A model generated the notes under the pieces. It was given only the letters and a program-made list of their open reading frames with translations, was not told the origin of the DNA and did no database searches. Below are positions 49,981-59,548 of a DNA stretch of 64,000 bases, in pieces; the stretch's first letter is position 1; each line of letters opens with the position of its first letter. The DNA comes from Pseudomonas gregormendelii (GTDB lineage Bacteria; Pseudomonadota; Gammaproteobacteria; Pseudomonadales; Pseudomonadaceae): NCBI RefSeq assembly GCF_017114825.1, contig NZ_JADEVO010000032.1, forward strand, positions 1-64,000, given 5' to 3'. Made by a program: the position numbers and the translations under genes.

Positions 49981-50445
49981 TTAATGACCGTTCTGCTCGT
50001 CCAGGACAACCTGGTACAAGGCTTCATTGCTCGGGGCGCTGCGCAATTTTTCGCGCACTTCCTTGCGATCAAGCATGCTGGCAATCTGGCGCAAAAGCTC
50101 CAGGTGCGCATCGGTGGCGGCTTCCGGGACCAGCAACACGAACAGCAGGTCAACCGGAGCACCGTCGATGGCGTCGAAATCAATAGGGGCGTCGAGGTGC
50201 ATCAGGGCGCTGACCGGCGAGGTACAGCCCTTGAGGCGACAGTGGGGGATGGCGATGCCGTTGCCAAAACCGGTCGAGCCGAGTTTTTCACGGGCGATCA
50301 GGGCCTCAAAGACATCTTGCATCTCCATATCCGGCACTTCGCGATGGATTAGGTTGGCAATTTGTTCGAGGGCTTTCTTTTTACTGCCGCCCGGCACGTT
50401 CACGAGGGAACGGCCGGGGGTCAGGATGCTTTCAAGTCGGATCAT
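49981..50445 (-). CDS. ptsN: EIIA-Ntr, nitrogen PTS phosphoacceptor
   Basis: 154 residues. Active-site His68 is in GIAIPHCR; the fold boxes GSTGFGNGIAIP and FVLLVPEAATDAHLELL are typical. Its phosphorylation state controls potassium uptake, carbon storage and nitrogen-linked expression in Pseudomonas. It lies between hpf and rapZ in the rpoN cluster. Confidence 0.95.
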   Translation of the reverse strand: MIRLESILTPGRSLVNVPGGSKKKALEQIANLIHREVPDMEMQDVFEALIAREKLGSTGFGNGIAIPHCRLKGCTSPVSALMHLDAPIDFDAIDGAPVDLLFVLLVPEAATDAHLELLRQIASMLDRKEVREKLRSAPSNEALYQVVLDEQNGH

Positions 50446-50457
50446 GGATTGGGAGTG

Positions 50458-50766
50458 TTAACGACCGGTTGCGCCCTGGAGGAGGCTCTGGGTCTTTTCC
50501 TTATGCTTTTTGAGTTGGCGATCCAGCTTGTCGGTCAGCAGGTCGATGGCGGCATACATGTCCGTATGCTCGGCATTGGCGACCACTTCTCCGCCGGGTA
50601 TATGCAGCGTGGCTTCGATTTTCTGCAGCAGCTTCTCGACGGTCATCGTGACTTGCACGTTGGTTATCTTGTCGAAATGCCTTTCCAATCGGGCGAGTTT
50701 TTCGCCGATGTAGGTGCGCAGGGGTTCGGTCACTTCCAGTTGGTGTCCACTGATGTTGACTTGCAT
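50458..50766 (-). CDS. hpf: Hibernation-promoting factor, short form
   Basis: 102 residues, the short form without the dimerisation domain of long HPF. The start MQVNISGHQLEVTEPLR and the core YIGEKLARLERHFDKI fit. It binds the 30S decoding region in stationary phase. GGAGAAG precedes the chosen ATG; the extended frame adds 18 residues not seen in the family. Confidence 0.93.
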   Translation of the reverse strand: MQVNISGHQLEVTEPLRTYIGEKLARLERHFDKITNVQVTMTVEKLLQKIEATLHIPGGEVVANAEHTDMYAAIDLLTDKLDRQLKKHKEKTQSLLQGATGR

Positions 50767-50840
50767 ACAGCTTCTCCTTCGTTGCCAGTGCATAAAGCGG
50801 TAGACCCGATGGTCTACCACTGGAACGCTGTGGCGTGGCT

Positions 50841-52334
50841 TTACATCAACCGCTTGCGTTCGCTCGAAGGCGCGATCCCAAGGGATTCGCGGTACTTGGC
50901 GACGGTGCGGCGAGCCACCTGAATGCCTTGTGCCTCCAGTAAACCAGCGATCTTGCTGTCACTCAACGGCTTTTTCTGATTTTCCGCTGCAACCAGTTTT
51001 TTGATGATCGCGCGGATCGCCGTGGACGAGCATTCACCGCCTTCCGAGGTGCTGACGTGACTGGAGAAAAAGTATTTCAGTTCATAAATACCCCGTGGGG
51101 TATGCATGAATTTTTGCGTGGTCACCCGGGAAATCGTCGATTCGTGCATGCCGACGGCTTCGGCGATGTCATGCAGTACCAGCGGCTTCATGGCTTCGTC
51201 GCCGTACTCCAGAAAACCCCGTTGATGCTCGACGATCTGGGTAGCAACTTTCATCAGGGTTTCGTTGCGGCTCTGCAGGCTCTTGATGAACCAGCGGGCT
51301 TCCTGCAACTGATTGCGCATGAAGGTGTTGTCCGCGCTGGTGTCAGCGCGACGCACAAAACCGGCGTACTGGGCGTTGACCCGCAATTTGGGCACCGACT
51401 CCTGGTTGAGTTCCACCAGCCAGCGCTCGTTGTCCTTGCGCACGATCACGTCCGGGACCACGTATTCGGCCTCGCTGGACTCGATCTGCGAGCCGGGTCG
51501 CGGGTTGAGGCTCTGCACCAGTTCGATCACCTGGCGCAGTTCATCTTCCTTGAGCTTCATGCGGCGCATCAGCTGGCTGTAGTCGCGGCTGCCCAGCAGG
51601 TCGATGTAGTCCGTGACCAGGCGCTTGGCTTCTGCGAGCCAGAGGGTCTTGGCGGGCAACTGGCGCAATTGCAGCAGCAGGCATTCGCCGAGGTTTCGGG
51701 CAGCGATACCGGCCGGTTCGAATTGCTGGATGCGGTGCAGGACGGCTTCGATTTCGTCCAGCTCGATGTCCAGCTCCGGGTCGAAGGCTTCGAGGATTTC
51801 CTCGAGGGTTTCGTCCAGGTAGCCCTGATTGTTGATGCAGTCGATCAGGGTGACGGCGATCAGGCGGTCCGTGTCGGACATCGGGGCGAGGTTGAGCTGC
51901 CACAGCAGGTGGCTTTGCAGGCTTTCACCGGCCGACGTGCGGGTGGTGAAGTCCCACTCGTCATCATCGTTGCTGGGCAGGCTGCTGGCGCTGGTCTGGT
52001 AGACGTCTTCCCATGCAGTATCGACCGGCAGCTCGTTGGGAATGCGCTCGTTCCAGTCGCCTTCCTCAAGGTTGTCGACCGTTGGCGCGGTCTCCTGATA
52101 GGAGGGCTCCGAAACATCGGCGTTGGGTTGCTGCTCGGCTTTGTCGGCCAAGGGATCGGCATTGTCGAAGTCGTCGCCGTCTTCCTGGCGTTCGAGCATC
52201 GGGTTGGACTCCAGCGCCTCCTGGATTTCCTGCTGCAGGTCCAGGGTCGACAATTGGAGCAGGCGGATGGCCTGTTGCAGCTGAGGTGTCATCGTCAGCT
52301 GCTGGCCCATTCTCAAGACTAGCGATGGTTTCAT
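50841..52334 (-). CDS. rpoN: Sigma-54 factor RpoN
   Basis: 497 residues, same as other Pseudomonas RpoN. Region I (MGQQLTMTPQLQQAIRLL), acidic region II (about 60-130), core-binding and HTH domains, and the C-terminal RpoN box ARRTVAKYRE that reads the -24 element. It directs transcription of nitrogen, motility and many catabolic genes with enhancer-binding activators. Confidence 0.97.
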   Translation of the reverse strand: MKPSLVLRMGQQLTMTPQLQQAIRLLQLSTLDLQQEIQEALESNPMLERQEDGDDFDNADPLADKAEQQPNADVSEPSYQETAPTVDNLEEGDWNERIPNELPVDTAWEDVYQTSASSLPSNDDDEWDFTTRTSAGESLQSHLLWQLNLAPMSDTDRLIAVTLIDCINNQGYLDETLEEILEAFDPELDIELDEIEAVLHRIQQFEPAGIAARNLGECLLLQLRQLPAKTLWLAEAKRLVTDYIDLLGSRDYSQLMRRMKLKEDELRQVIELVQSLNPRPGSQIESSEAEYVVPDVIVRKDNERWLVELNQESVPKLRVNAQYAGFVRRADTSADNTFMRNQLQEARWFIKSLQSRNETLMKVATQIVEHQRGFLEYGDEAMKPLVLHDIAEAVGMHESTISRVTTQKFMHTPRGIYELKYFFSSHVSTSEGGECSSTAIRAIIKKLVAAENQKKPLSDSKIAGLLEAQGIQVARRTVAKYRESLGIAPSSERKRLM

Positions 52335-52517
52335 GGCAGGGGCTTAAACCTTATTCGCCGGCGCGCATGCGCCATCCACTACAGGGCGCCGAAGCGCCAA
52401 ACTTAAGCAAATTATATGCCCGATTTTGCAGTGTTTGCCTAGAGCGCTGTAACAATAAAAAAGTATTGATTTTTCAAAGTGACAAGCGCTCGCGCGACTG
52501 GGCAGGCACCTCAGCGC

Positions 52518-53243
52518 TTACAGGCGGAACTCATGGCCCAGATACACTTCCTTGACCAGGTCGTTGGCCAGGATGGTCGCGGAGTCGCCCTCGGCAATCA
52601 GCTGGCCATCGTTGACGATGTAGGCTGTTTCGCAGATATCCAGGGTTTCGCGGACGTTGTGGTCGGTGATGAGTACACCGATGCCCTTGGCCTTCAGGTG
52701 ATGGATAATCTGCTTGATATCGCCAACCGAGATCGGGTCCACGCCGGCGAAAGGTTCATCGAGGAGGATGAACTTCGGGTTGGTGGCCAGCGCCCGGGCA
52801 ATTTCCACACGGCGTCGCTCGCCGCCCGACAGGCTCATGCCGAGGTTGTCGCGGATGTGGCTGATGTGGAATTCCTGCAGCAGGCTCTCCAGCTCCTTGC
52901 GGCGCCCGGCCTTGTCGAGTTCCTTGCGGGTCTCGAGGATGGCCATGATGTTATCGGCCACCGACAGTTTGCGGAAGATCGACGCTTCTTGCGGAAGATA
53001 GCCAATACCTGCCTTGGCGCGGCCGTGCATGGGCTGGTGACTGACATCCAGGTCGTCGATCAGCACGCGGCCCTGATCAGCCTGCACCAGGCCGACGATC
53101 ATGTAGAAGCAAGTGGTCTTGCCGGCGCCGTTGGGGCCAAGAAGCCCGACGATCTGACCGCTGTCGATGGACAGGCTGACGTCACGCACGACCTGGCGGC
53201 TCTTGTAACTCTTGGCCAGATGCTGAGCTTTCAGAGTTGCCAT
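52518..53243 (-). CDS. lptB: LPS-export ABC ATPase LptB
   Basis: 241 residues. Walker A GPNGAGKT near 37-44, signature LSGGERRRVEIARAL, Walker B FILLDEPFAGVDP. It powers LptFG-driven extraction of LPS from the inner membrane. Its ATG overlaps the lptA stop by one base (TAATG). It precedes rpoN, the usual order. Confidence 0.96.
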   Translation of the reverse strand: MATLKAQHLAKSYKSRQVVRDVSLSIDSGQIVGLLGPNGAGKTTCFYMIVGLVQADQGRVLIDDLDVSHQPMHGRAKAGIGYLPQEASIFRKLSVADNIMAILETRKELDKAGRRKELESLLQEFHISHIRDNLGMSLSGGERRRVEIARALATNPKFILLDEPFAGVDPISVGDIKQIIHHLKAKGIGVLITDHNVRETLDICETAYIVNDGQLIAEGDSATILANDLVKEVYLGHEFRL

Positions 53244-53791
53244 TACTGGGCCTTCTGCTCGTCGGTTTTCTTTTTAGGCTGGATAACCATGTCGATTCGC
53301 GGGCGCGACTCGGTCACCTTGTTGCCCGTGGCGCGACCGGCGCTTGCCAGCTTCTTCACGGTGTCGTAGACGATTTTCTCGCCCTGGGTGACGTTGTTGT
53401 CCTTGTCGATGACCTTGGCTCGATCGATCAGCACGACGCGGTTCTGCGAGGCGTGATACTGGATCGTGACGCCGTAGCCCTGGACAGGCTTGGCGTCGCC
53501 CTGGGTCTGCAATTGCTCGAAGTAAGCCAGGTTGCCCACGGAAGTCACCACGTCGATATCGCCTGCCGGGGTGCGGGTGATGGTCACGGTGTTACCGGTC
53601 ACCTTCATGGAGCCCTGGGTGATGATGACGTCGCCTTTGTAGGTGGCGATGCCGTTCTTGTCGTCCAGTTGGGCGTCGTCGGCCTGAATGCGGATAGGCT
53701 GCTCTTGATCGTTCGGCAGAGCCCAGGCGCTCACGCTTCCCAGTGCTGCGCCCAGGCTGAGCAAAATAGGGAGGGTTTTAACGAGCCTCAT
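53243..53791 (-). CDS. lptA: LPS periplasmic bridge protein LptA
   Basis: 182 residues, with a signal peptide (cut after SAWA) and an OstA/LptA beta-jellyroll domain (QPIRIQADDAQLDDKNGIAT). It polymerises into the bridge that passes LPS to LptDE. Start overlaps the end of lptC by 14 nt and its stop overlaps the lptB start. Confidence 0.94.
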   Translation of the reverse strand: MRLVKTLPILLSLGAALGSVSAWALPNDQEQPIRIQADDAQLDDKNGIATYKGDVIITQGSMKVTGNTVTITRTPAGDIDVVTSVGNLAYFEQLQTQGDAKPVQGYGVTIQYHASQNRVVLIDRAKVIDKDNNVTQGEKIVYDTVKKLASAGRATGNKVTESRPRIDMVIQPKKKTDEQKAQ

Positions 53792-54350
53792 ACTGTCCTC
53801 TTACGTTCGATAGCAGGTGTATCCTGCTTTCTTTCAAATACGCTTTCATTCCCGTGCCAGTCGACACGCCACCGGCGCCGTCGATTCTAACGGGTTGCTC
53901 CGTCTGCGCATATTGCTGCTTCGGGAACACGGTCATACGGGTGGTGGTAATCAGCGTCTTACGGTTTTTCTCGTCGAAACGTGTGATACGCACCGAGTCG
54001 ATCAGTTCCACTTCCGTACCATCCGGATTCACTTCACCGCGTTCGCTCTGTACATGCCAGGGAAACTCGGTGCCGCGGAACATGTTCAGGTCCGGGTTGG
54101 TCAGCAGCGTCACTTCAGTGGCTTTAAGGTGTTCGACCTTGTCCGACGTCATCTCGTACTGCAGCTTGCCATCGGGCAGGAACTGCACGCTGTGGGCGTT
54201 CAGGGCGTAATAGTCGATCGCCGTCTCATCGACGGCCACGGTCGGCTTGTCGAGAAAGCGTTCAGGGCTGATGTTCCAGTAGCCGACCGCAGCAAAAATC
54301 GCGGCGATGCAACCGAACAGCAGTATGTTGCGAAACTTTTTGCTCAGCAT
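53778..54350 (-). CDS. lptC: LPS export protein LptC
   Basis: 190 residues: one N-terminal membrane helix (NILLFGCIAAIFAAVGYW) and a periplasmic LptC fold. It takes LPS from LptB2FG and hands it to LptA. Start chosen at MLSKKFRN, 8 nt past the kdsC stop; an earlier Met would overlap kdsC. It ends 14 nt inside lptA. Confidence 0.93.
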   Translation of the reverse strand: MLSKKFRNILLFGCIAAIFAAVGYWNISPERFLDKPTVAVDETAIDYYALNAHSVQFLPDGKLQYEMTSDKVEHLKATEVTLLTNPDLNMFRGTEFPWHVQSERGEVNPDGTEVELIDSVRITRFDEKNRKTLITTTRMTVFPKQQYAQTEQPVRIDGAGGVSTGTGMKAYLKESRIHLLSNVRGQYEAR

Positions 54351-54357
54351 AGTTGGC

Positions 54358-54882
54358 TCACAGGTACGCGGCGTTTGCCGCATCGAGGCGGCCCTGGGCG
54401 CGCAGGATCAATTCGCAGAACTCGCGGGCAGCACCTTCGCCTCCGCGGGCCTGGGTGATGCCGTCGGCATGTTCACGCACGAAGCTGGCCGCATTGGCCA
54501 CCGCCATGCCCAGGCCAACGCGGCGTATCACCGGCAGGTCAGGCAAGTCGTCGCCGAGGTAGGCGACTTGCTCATAGCTTAGGCCTAGTTCGCCAAGAAG
54601 TTCGTCCAGCACCACCAGTTTGTCTTCGCGCCCCTGGTACAGATGGGGAATGCCGAGGTTTTTCGCCCGACGCTCAACCACCGGGGTCTTGCGACCGCTG
54701 ATGATAGCGGTCTGAACGCCGGCTGCCATCAACATCTTGATGCCTTGGCCGTCGAGGGTGTTAAAAGTCTTGAATTCACTGCCGTCTTCGAGAAAGTACA
54801 GGCGCCCATCAGTGAGCACTCCGTCGACATCAAAGATTGCCAGCTTGATATTCTTGCCACGTTGCAGCAGATCGTTGCTCAT
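54358..54882 (-). CDS. kdsC: KDO 8-phosphate phosphatase KdsC
   Basis: 174 residues, HAD superfamily. The catalytic FDVDGVLTDG has Asp18 and Asp20; GDDLPDLPVIRRVGL holds the later acidic pair. It removes phosphate from KDO-8-P to give KDO for LPS. Its start codon overlaps the stop of kdsD by one base. Confidence 0.95.
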   Translation of the reverse strand: MSNDLLQRGKNIKLAIFDVDGVLTDGRLYFLEDGSEFKTFNTLDGQGIKMLMAAGVQTAIISGRKTPVVERRAKNLGIPHLYQGREDKLVVLDELLGELGLSYEQVAYLGDDLPDLPVIRRVGLGMAVANAASFVREHADGITQARGGEGAAREFCELILRAQGRLDAANAAYL

Positions 54883-55856
54883 TACATGACTCCTGCGCGC
54901 AGCAGGTCGGAGAGGTTGAAGGCGCCGATCGGGCGATCCTCATCGTCCACCACTACGAGAGCGTTAATTCGGTTGTCTTCCATGATCTTCAAGGCTTCGG
55001 CGGCGAGCATCTCGGCCCGCGCGGTCTTGCCGTGAAGGGTCATGACCTGGTCGATGGTGGCGTGATGAATGTCGATGGCGCGGTCCAGGGTGCGGCGCAA
55101 GTCACCGTCGGTGAAGATCCCGGCGAGTTTGCCGTCGGCCTCCAGTATCGCGGTCATGCCCAGGCCCTTGCGAGTCATTTCCATCAGCGCGTCCTTGAGC
55201 AGGGTGCCACGCTGGACCCGGGGCAGGGCGTCGCCGGCATGCATGACGTTCTCGACCTTGAGCAGCAGGCGACGACCAAGTGCACCACCCGGGTGGGAAA
55301 AAGCGAAATCTTCCGCCGTGAAGCCACGCGCTTCCAGCAGCGCGACGGCCAGTGCGTCGCCCATGACCAGTGCCGCAGTGGTGGACGAGGTGGGCGCCAG
55401 GTTCAGCGGGCAGGCTTCATGCTCGACTTGCACGTCGAGATTGACTTCGGCGGCCTTGGCCAGGGTCGAGTCAGGGTTGCCGGTCATGCTGATCAACTGG
55501 ATGCCCAGGCGCTTGATCAGCGGCAGCAGGGTTACGATTTCAGTGGTCGAGCCGGAGTTGGACAGGGCCAGGATGATGTCGTCCCGGGTAATCATGCCCA
55601 TGTCGCCGTGGCTGGCTTCGGCCGGGTGGACGAAAAACGCCGTGGTCCCGGTGCTGGCCAGGGTGGCGGCGATCTTGGTGCCGATATGCCCCGATTTTCC
55701 CATGCCGACCACGACCACGCGGCCCTTGCTTGCCAGAATCATCTCGCACGCGCGTACGAAATCTGCGTCGATGCGTGGAAGCAAGCCTTGTACGGCTTCC
55801 AGTTCGAGACGGATGGTGCGTTGTGCCGATTGAATCAGGTCGCTGGATTGGCTCAT
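54882..55856 (-). CDS. kdsD: Arabinose 5-phosphate isomerase KdsD
   Basis: 324 residues: an SIS domain (about 40-170; GMGKSGHIGTKIAATLASTG and LALSNSGSTTEI) plus two CBS domains in the C-terminal half. It converts ribulose 5-P to arabinose 5-P, the first step to KDO. Start at MSQSSDLIQSAQ; the longer frame has a hydrophobic leader not seen in the family. Confidence 0.94.
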   Translation of the reverse strand: MSQSSDLIQSAQRTIRLELEAVQGLLPRIDADFVRACEMILASKGRVVVVGMGKSGHIGTKIAATLASTGTTAFFVHPAEASHGDMGMITRDDIILALSNSGSTTEIVTLLPLIKRLGIQLISMTGNPDSTLAKAAEVNLDVQVEHEACPLNLAPTSSTTAALVMGDALAVALLEARGFTAEDFAFSHPGGALGRRLLLKVENVMHAGDALPRVQRGTLLKDALMEMTRKGLGMTAILEADGKLAGIFTDGDLRRTLDRAIDIHHATIDQVMTLHGKTARAEMLAAEALKIMEDNRINALVVVDDEDRPIGAFNLSDLLRAGVM

Positions 55857-56014
55857 GTCGGAAATCGTATAGCCTGATGAAAAGGCGGCGATTATAGCGG
55901 TTATGATCGAAACCCTCACGCTAGTTCGTCGTGCTTTGTCATTCCCTGTTACGTAATCCTCTCGCTGGGAGTCTTTTGACCTGTCGTGCAGCTGAACATC
56001 GCCCGGCTTTAGCC

Positions 56015-56044
56015 TTGGGCGCCAAGCCCTTGCAGTGATATAGT
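56015..56044 (+). promoter_or_regulatory. Candidate promoter of mlaFEDCB
   Basis: TTGGGC (56015-56020) and TATAGT (56039-56044) with an 18-nt spacer, about 90 nt before the mlaF start, in the divergent gap to kdsD. Confidence 0.4.
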
Positions 56045-56132
56045 TCGCCGCCAGTTCGGCCTGCCCACGGTGAATGTGCTTTCGTCAGAAAGACAGGCGT
56101 CCGAGTGTGAGGCTGCATCGCAAGGAGTTTAG

Positions 56133-56942
56133 ATGAGTGCCGATAACGCCTACGCGGTCGAGCTGAAGGGACTGACCTTCAAGCGCGGTGCGCGCAGCAT
56201 TTTCAATAACGTCGATATCCGTATTCCACGGGGCAAGGTCACCGGCATCATGGGGCCTTCAGGGTGCGGCAAGACCACGCTGTTGCGCCTGATGGGCGCA
56301 CAGTTGCGGCCGACTGCCGGCGAAGTCTGGGTTAACGGCCAGAACCTGCCGAAGCTGTCTCGAAGCGATCTGTTCGACGCTCGCAAGCATATGGGCGTGC
56401 TGTTCCAGAGCGGTGCGCTGTTCACCGACCTCGACGTGTTCGAGAACGTGGCTTTCCCATTGCGTGTGCACACCCAGCTTCCGGAGGAAATGATCCGGGA
56501 TATCGTCCTGCTCAAGTTGCAGGCCGTAGGCTTGCGCGGCGCGATCGACCTGATGCCCGACGAACTGTCCGGTGGCATGAAGCGGCGTGTCGCGCTCGCG
56601 CGGGCCATTGCCCTCGATCCGCAGATCCTCATGTACGACGAGCCCTTTGTCGGGCAGGACCCGATCGCCATGGGTGTGCTGGTGCGCCTGATCCGCCTGC
56701 TCAACGATGCGCTGGGTATCACCAGTATTGTGGTTTCCCACGACCTGGCAGAGACCGCGAGCATCGCCGACTACATCTATGTAGTGGGTGAGGCGCAGGT
56801 TTTGGGGCAGGGCACGCCGGACGAGCTGATGAACTCGGACGATCCGCGGATCCGCCAGTTCATGACGGGCGAACCTGATGGCCCGGTCGCGTACCACTTT
56901 CCAGCGACGGATTACCGCGCAGATCTTCTGGGGAAGCCTTGA
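56133..56942 (+). CDS. mlaF: Phospholipid ABC transporter ATPase MlaF
   Basis: 269 residues. Walker A GPSGCGKT near 41-48, signature LSGGMKRRVALARAI, Walker B LMYDEPFVGQDP. It energises MlaE to keep phospholipids out of the outer leaflet. Its stop overlaps the mlaE start (TGATG). Confidence 0.95.
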   Translation: MSADNAYAVELKGLTFKRGARSIFNNVDIRIPRGKVTGIMGPSGCGKTTLLRLMGAQLRPTAGEVWVNGQNLPKLSRSDLFDARKHMGVLFQSGALFTDLDVFENVAFPLRVHTQLPEEMIRDIVLLKLQAVGLRGAIDLMPDELSGGMKRRVALARAIALDPQILMYDEPFVGQDPIAMGVLVRLIRLLNDALGITSIVVSHDLAETASIADYIYVVGEAQVLGQGTPDELMNSDDPRIRQFMTGEPDGPVAYHFPATDYRADLLGKP

Positions 56943-57739
56943 TGCGCAAGATTTCACTGATAGAACGTGTACGCCGGTTCGGCGCGGCGGCAATCGATGC
57001 CGTCGCGGTGTTCGGGCGGGCGACCTTGTTCCTGTTTCATGCCTTGCTCGGCCGTGGCGGCATCGGTGGTGGTTTCGGCCTGCTGATCCGGCAATTGCAT
57101 TCGGTGGGCGTCATGTCCCTGGTGATCATCGTCGTCTCCGGGGTGTTCATCGGCATGGTGCTGGCGCTGCAGGGTTTCAACATCCTGTCCAGCTACGGCT
57201 CGGAGCAGGCGGTCGGGCAGATGGTTGCGCTGACCCTGCTGCGTGAACTGGGGCCGGTAGTCACCGCCTTGCTGTTCGCCGGGCGCGCAGGCTCTGCCCT
57301 GACGGCCGAGATTGGCAACATGAAATCCACCGAGCAGTTGTCCAGCCTGGAAATGATTGGTGTCGACCCGCTCAAGTACATCATTGCCCCGCGCCTGTGG
57401 GCCGGCTTCATATCCCTGCCAGTGCTGGCGATGATTTTCAGCGTGGTGGGTATCTGGGGCGGTTCATGGGTGGCCGTCGACTGGCTGGGAGTCTATGAAG
57501 GTTCCTACTGGTCGAACATGCAGAACAGCGTGACGTTCTCTGAAGATGTGCTCAATGGCATCATCAAGAGTGTCGTCTTCGCCTTCGTCGTGACCTGGAT
57601 TGCCGTATTCCAAGGCTATGACTGCGAGCCCACTTCCGAGGGTATCAGTCGTGCCACTACCAAGACCGTCGTATACGCCTCGTTGGCGGTGCTCGGCCTG
57701 GACTTTATTCTGACCGCCTTGATGTTTGGAGATTTCTGA
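56942..57739 (+). CDS. mlaE: Phospholipid ABC transporter permease MlaE
   Basis: 265 residues, about five helices, MlaE family (GMVLALQGFNILSSYG, LLRELGPVVTALLFAGRAGS, AEIGNMKSTEQLSSLEMIGV). The start ATG overlaps the mlaF stop; a TTG 3 nt earlier is less likely. Confidence 0.95.
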   Translation: MRKISLIERVRRFGAAAIDAVAVFGRATLFLFHALLGRGGIGGGFGLLIRQLHSVGVMSLVIIVVSGVFIGMVLALQGFNILSSYGSEQAVGQMVALTLLRELGPVVTALLFAGRAGSALTAEIGNMKSTEQLSSLEMIGVDPLKYIIAPRLWAGFISLPVLAMIFSVVGIWGGSWVAVDWLGVYEGSYWSNMQNSVTFSEDVLNGIIKSVVFAFVVTWIAVFQGYDCEPTSEGISRATTKTVVYASLAVLGLDFILTALMFGDF

Positions 57740-58206
57740 TGCAAAACCGCACCCTGGAAATCGGTGTCGGCCTTTTCTTGCTGGCTGGCATCCTGGCTTT
57801 GCTGTTGCTTGCGTTGCGGGTCAGTGGCCTGTCCCCGAGCGCAACAACCGATTCTTATAAACTTTACGCATATTTTGACAATATCGCCGGTTTGACGGTC
57901 AGAGCTAAAGTGACCATGGCCGGTGTGACTATCGGCAAGGTCACTGCGATCGATCTGGACCGCGACAGTTTCACCGGCCGGGTGACCATGCAGCTGGACA
58001 AGAGCGTCGATAACCTGCCGACGGACTCCACTGCATCTATCCTGACCGCTGGGCTGTTGGGCGAGAAGTACATCGGCGTCAGCGTTGGTGGTGAAGAAAC
58101 GCTGCTCAAGGATGGCGGGACCATCCACGATACGCAGTCGTCGCTGGTGCTCGAAGACCTGATCGGTAAATTCCTGCTCAACACCGTTAGCAAAGAAGCC
58201 AAATGA
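57739..58206 (+). CDS. mlaD: Phospholipid-binding MCE protein MlaD
   Basis: 155 residues: one membrane helix near the N-terminus (LEIGVGLFLLAGILALLLLA) then an MCE domain (YFDNIAGLTVRAKVTMAGV). It forms the periplasmic hexamer on MlaFEB. Start overlaps the mlaE stop by one base. Confidence 0.95.
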   Translation: MQNRTLEIGVGLFLLAGILALLLLALRVSGLSPSATTDSYKLYAYFDNIAGLTVRAKVTMAGVTIGKVTAIDLDRDSFTGRVTMQLDKSVDNLPTDSTASILTAGLLGEKYIGVSVGGEETLLKDGGTIHDTQSSLVLEDLIGKFLLNTVSKEAK

Positions 58207-58217
58207 GGAGTTTTTGA

Positions 58218-58871
58218 ATGATCTCTACCTTGCGACGTGGCCTGTTGGTATTACTCGCGGCTGTGCCGCTGATGGCTAACGCCGTGGCGGCGCCGTCGGC
58301 GCACGATCTGGTGCAGGACACCACTACCCGGTTGCTGGCCGATCTGGCTGCCAACAAGGCAAAGTACAAGCAGGACCCTAACGAGTTCTACAACGCCCTG
58401 AACGGCATTGTCGGACCGGTGGTCGATGCCGAAGGCATTTCCCGCAGCATCATGACCGTGAAGTATTCGCGCAAGGCCTCGCCTGAGCAGATGCAGCGCT
58501 TCCAGGAAAACTTCAAGCGCAGCCTGATGCAGTTTTATGGCAATGCGTTGCTCGAATATAATAACCAGGGCATCACCGTTTCCCCTGCCAAGGATGAAAG
58601 CGGTAACCGGACCAGCGTTGACATGCAGGTCAAGGGCAGCAGTGGCTCCATCTATCCTGTGTCCTACACGCTGGAGAAAATCAACGGCGAGTGGAAAGTC
58701 CGCAACGTCATCATCAACGGCATCAACATCGGCAAGCTGTTCCGCGATCAGTTCCAGGACTCGATGCAGCGCAATGGCAACGATCTCGACAAGGTGATCA
58801 ACAACTGGGCCGGCGAAGTTGCCAAGGCCAAGGAAACCACCGAGCAAGCTGCCGAGAAGCAAACCCAATGA
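58218..58871 (+). CDS. mlaC: Periplasmic phospholipid shuttle MlaC
   Basis: 217 residues with a signal peptide (cut after NAVA) and the MlaC/Ttg2D fold (FYNALNGIVGPVVDAEGISR). It carries phospholipid between MlaA-OmpC and MlaD. In Pseudomonas this is also called Ttg2D. It lies 11 nt after mlaD and overlaps mlaB by 4 nt. Confidence 0.94.
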   Translation: MISTLRRGLLVLLAAVPLMANAVAAPSAHDLVQDTTTRLLADLAANKAKYKQDPNEFYNALNGIVGPVVDAEGISRSIMTVKYSRKASPEQMQRFQENFKRSLMQFYGNALLEYNNQGITVSPAKDESGNRTSVDMQVKGSSGSIYPVSYTLEKINGEWKVRNVIINGINIGKLFRDQFQDSMQRNGNDLDKVINNWAGEVAKAKETTEQAAEKQTQ

Positions 58872-59173
58872 GTGAGTCGGCCGTCCAGATGAATGAATCC
58901 GGCGAACTGCACCTCAGTGGTACGCTGGATTACCGCAGCGGCCCGGTTCTGCGCAAGCAGGGCCAGGCGCTGATCAAGGCCAGCAAGGCTGCGGCGCTGG
59001 TGGTTGACTGTTCGCAGGTGGTTAAGTCCAGCAGTGTCGGCTTGTCGTTGCTGCTGTGCTTCATGCGAGATGCCCAGGCCGCCGGCAAGGCCCTGAGCAT
59101 CCGCGCGATGCCCGAAGATATGCGCGAAATCGCTCAGGTCAGTGAATTGACCGAGTTATTGGCGCATCCCTAA
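58868..59173 (+). CDS. mlaB: STAS-domain protein MlaB
   Basis: 101 residues, a single STAS domain (GTLDYRSGPVLRKQGQALI, VVKSSSVGLSLLL). It binds MlaF and is needed for transporter stability. It starts with ATGA overlapping the mlaC stop; the longer frame runs inside mlaC. Confidence 0.9.
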   Translation: MSESAVQMNESGELHLSGTLDYRSGPVLRKQGQALIKASKAAALVVDCSQVVKSSSVGLSLLLCFMRDAQAAGKALSIRAMPEDMREIAQVSELTELLAHP

Positions 59174-59187
59174 CCGCATCTACAGGG

Positions 59188-59240
59188 AAGCCCCCCGTCA
59201 GAGTCCTGCTTAGCGGGGTTCGCAGGCGCGGGGCTTTTTT
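59188..59240 (+). terminator. Rho-independent terminator of the mla operon
   Basis: AAGCCCC pairs with GGGGCTT at the ends of a longer imperfect stem, followed by TTTTTT, 15 nt after the mlaB stop. Confidence 0.75.
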
Positions 59241-59286
59241 GTATGATGTCCGACCCGCGCGCACAAGGCGCCGATTGAGGTTGAGC

Positions 59287-59526
59287 ATGCAGGCCGTAGA
59301 AGTGAAGAGCTTCCTTGAAGGAAAGCTGCCAGACACGAAGGTGGAAGTTGAAGGCGAAGGCTGCAATTTCCAGCTGAACCTGATTAGCGATGAACTGGCG
59401 GCGTTGAGCCCGGTGAAGCGTCAGCAGCAGGTCTATGCCCATTTGAACCCATGGATCACCGATGGCAGCATCCATGCGGTCACTATGAAATTTTTCAGCA
59501 GCGCGGCCTGGGCCGAGCGCACCTGA
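59287..59526 (+). CDS. ibaG: BolA-family protein IbaG
   Basis: 79 residues, the size of IbaG (YrbA). MQAVEVKSFLEGKLPDTKVE, then GEGCNFQLNLISDEL and HAVTMKFFSS, with the conserved His. It pairs with monothiol glutaredoxins in iron-sulfur handling and acid response. The ATG after GAGG gives the right N-terminus; an earlier Met adds a basic leader. Confidence 0.92.
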   Translation: MQAVEVKSFLEGKLPDTKVEVEGEGCNFQLNLISDELAALSPVKRQQQVYAHLNPWITDGSIHAVTMKFFSSAAWAERT

Positions 59527-59548
59527 GCCCAAGGGCGTCGAGATTCTT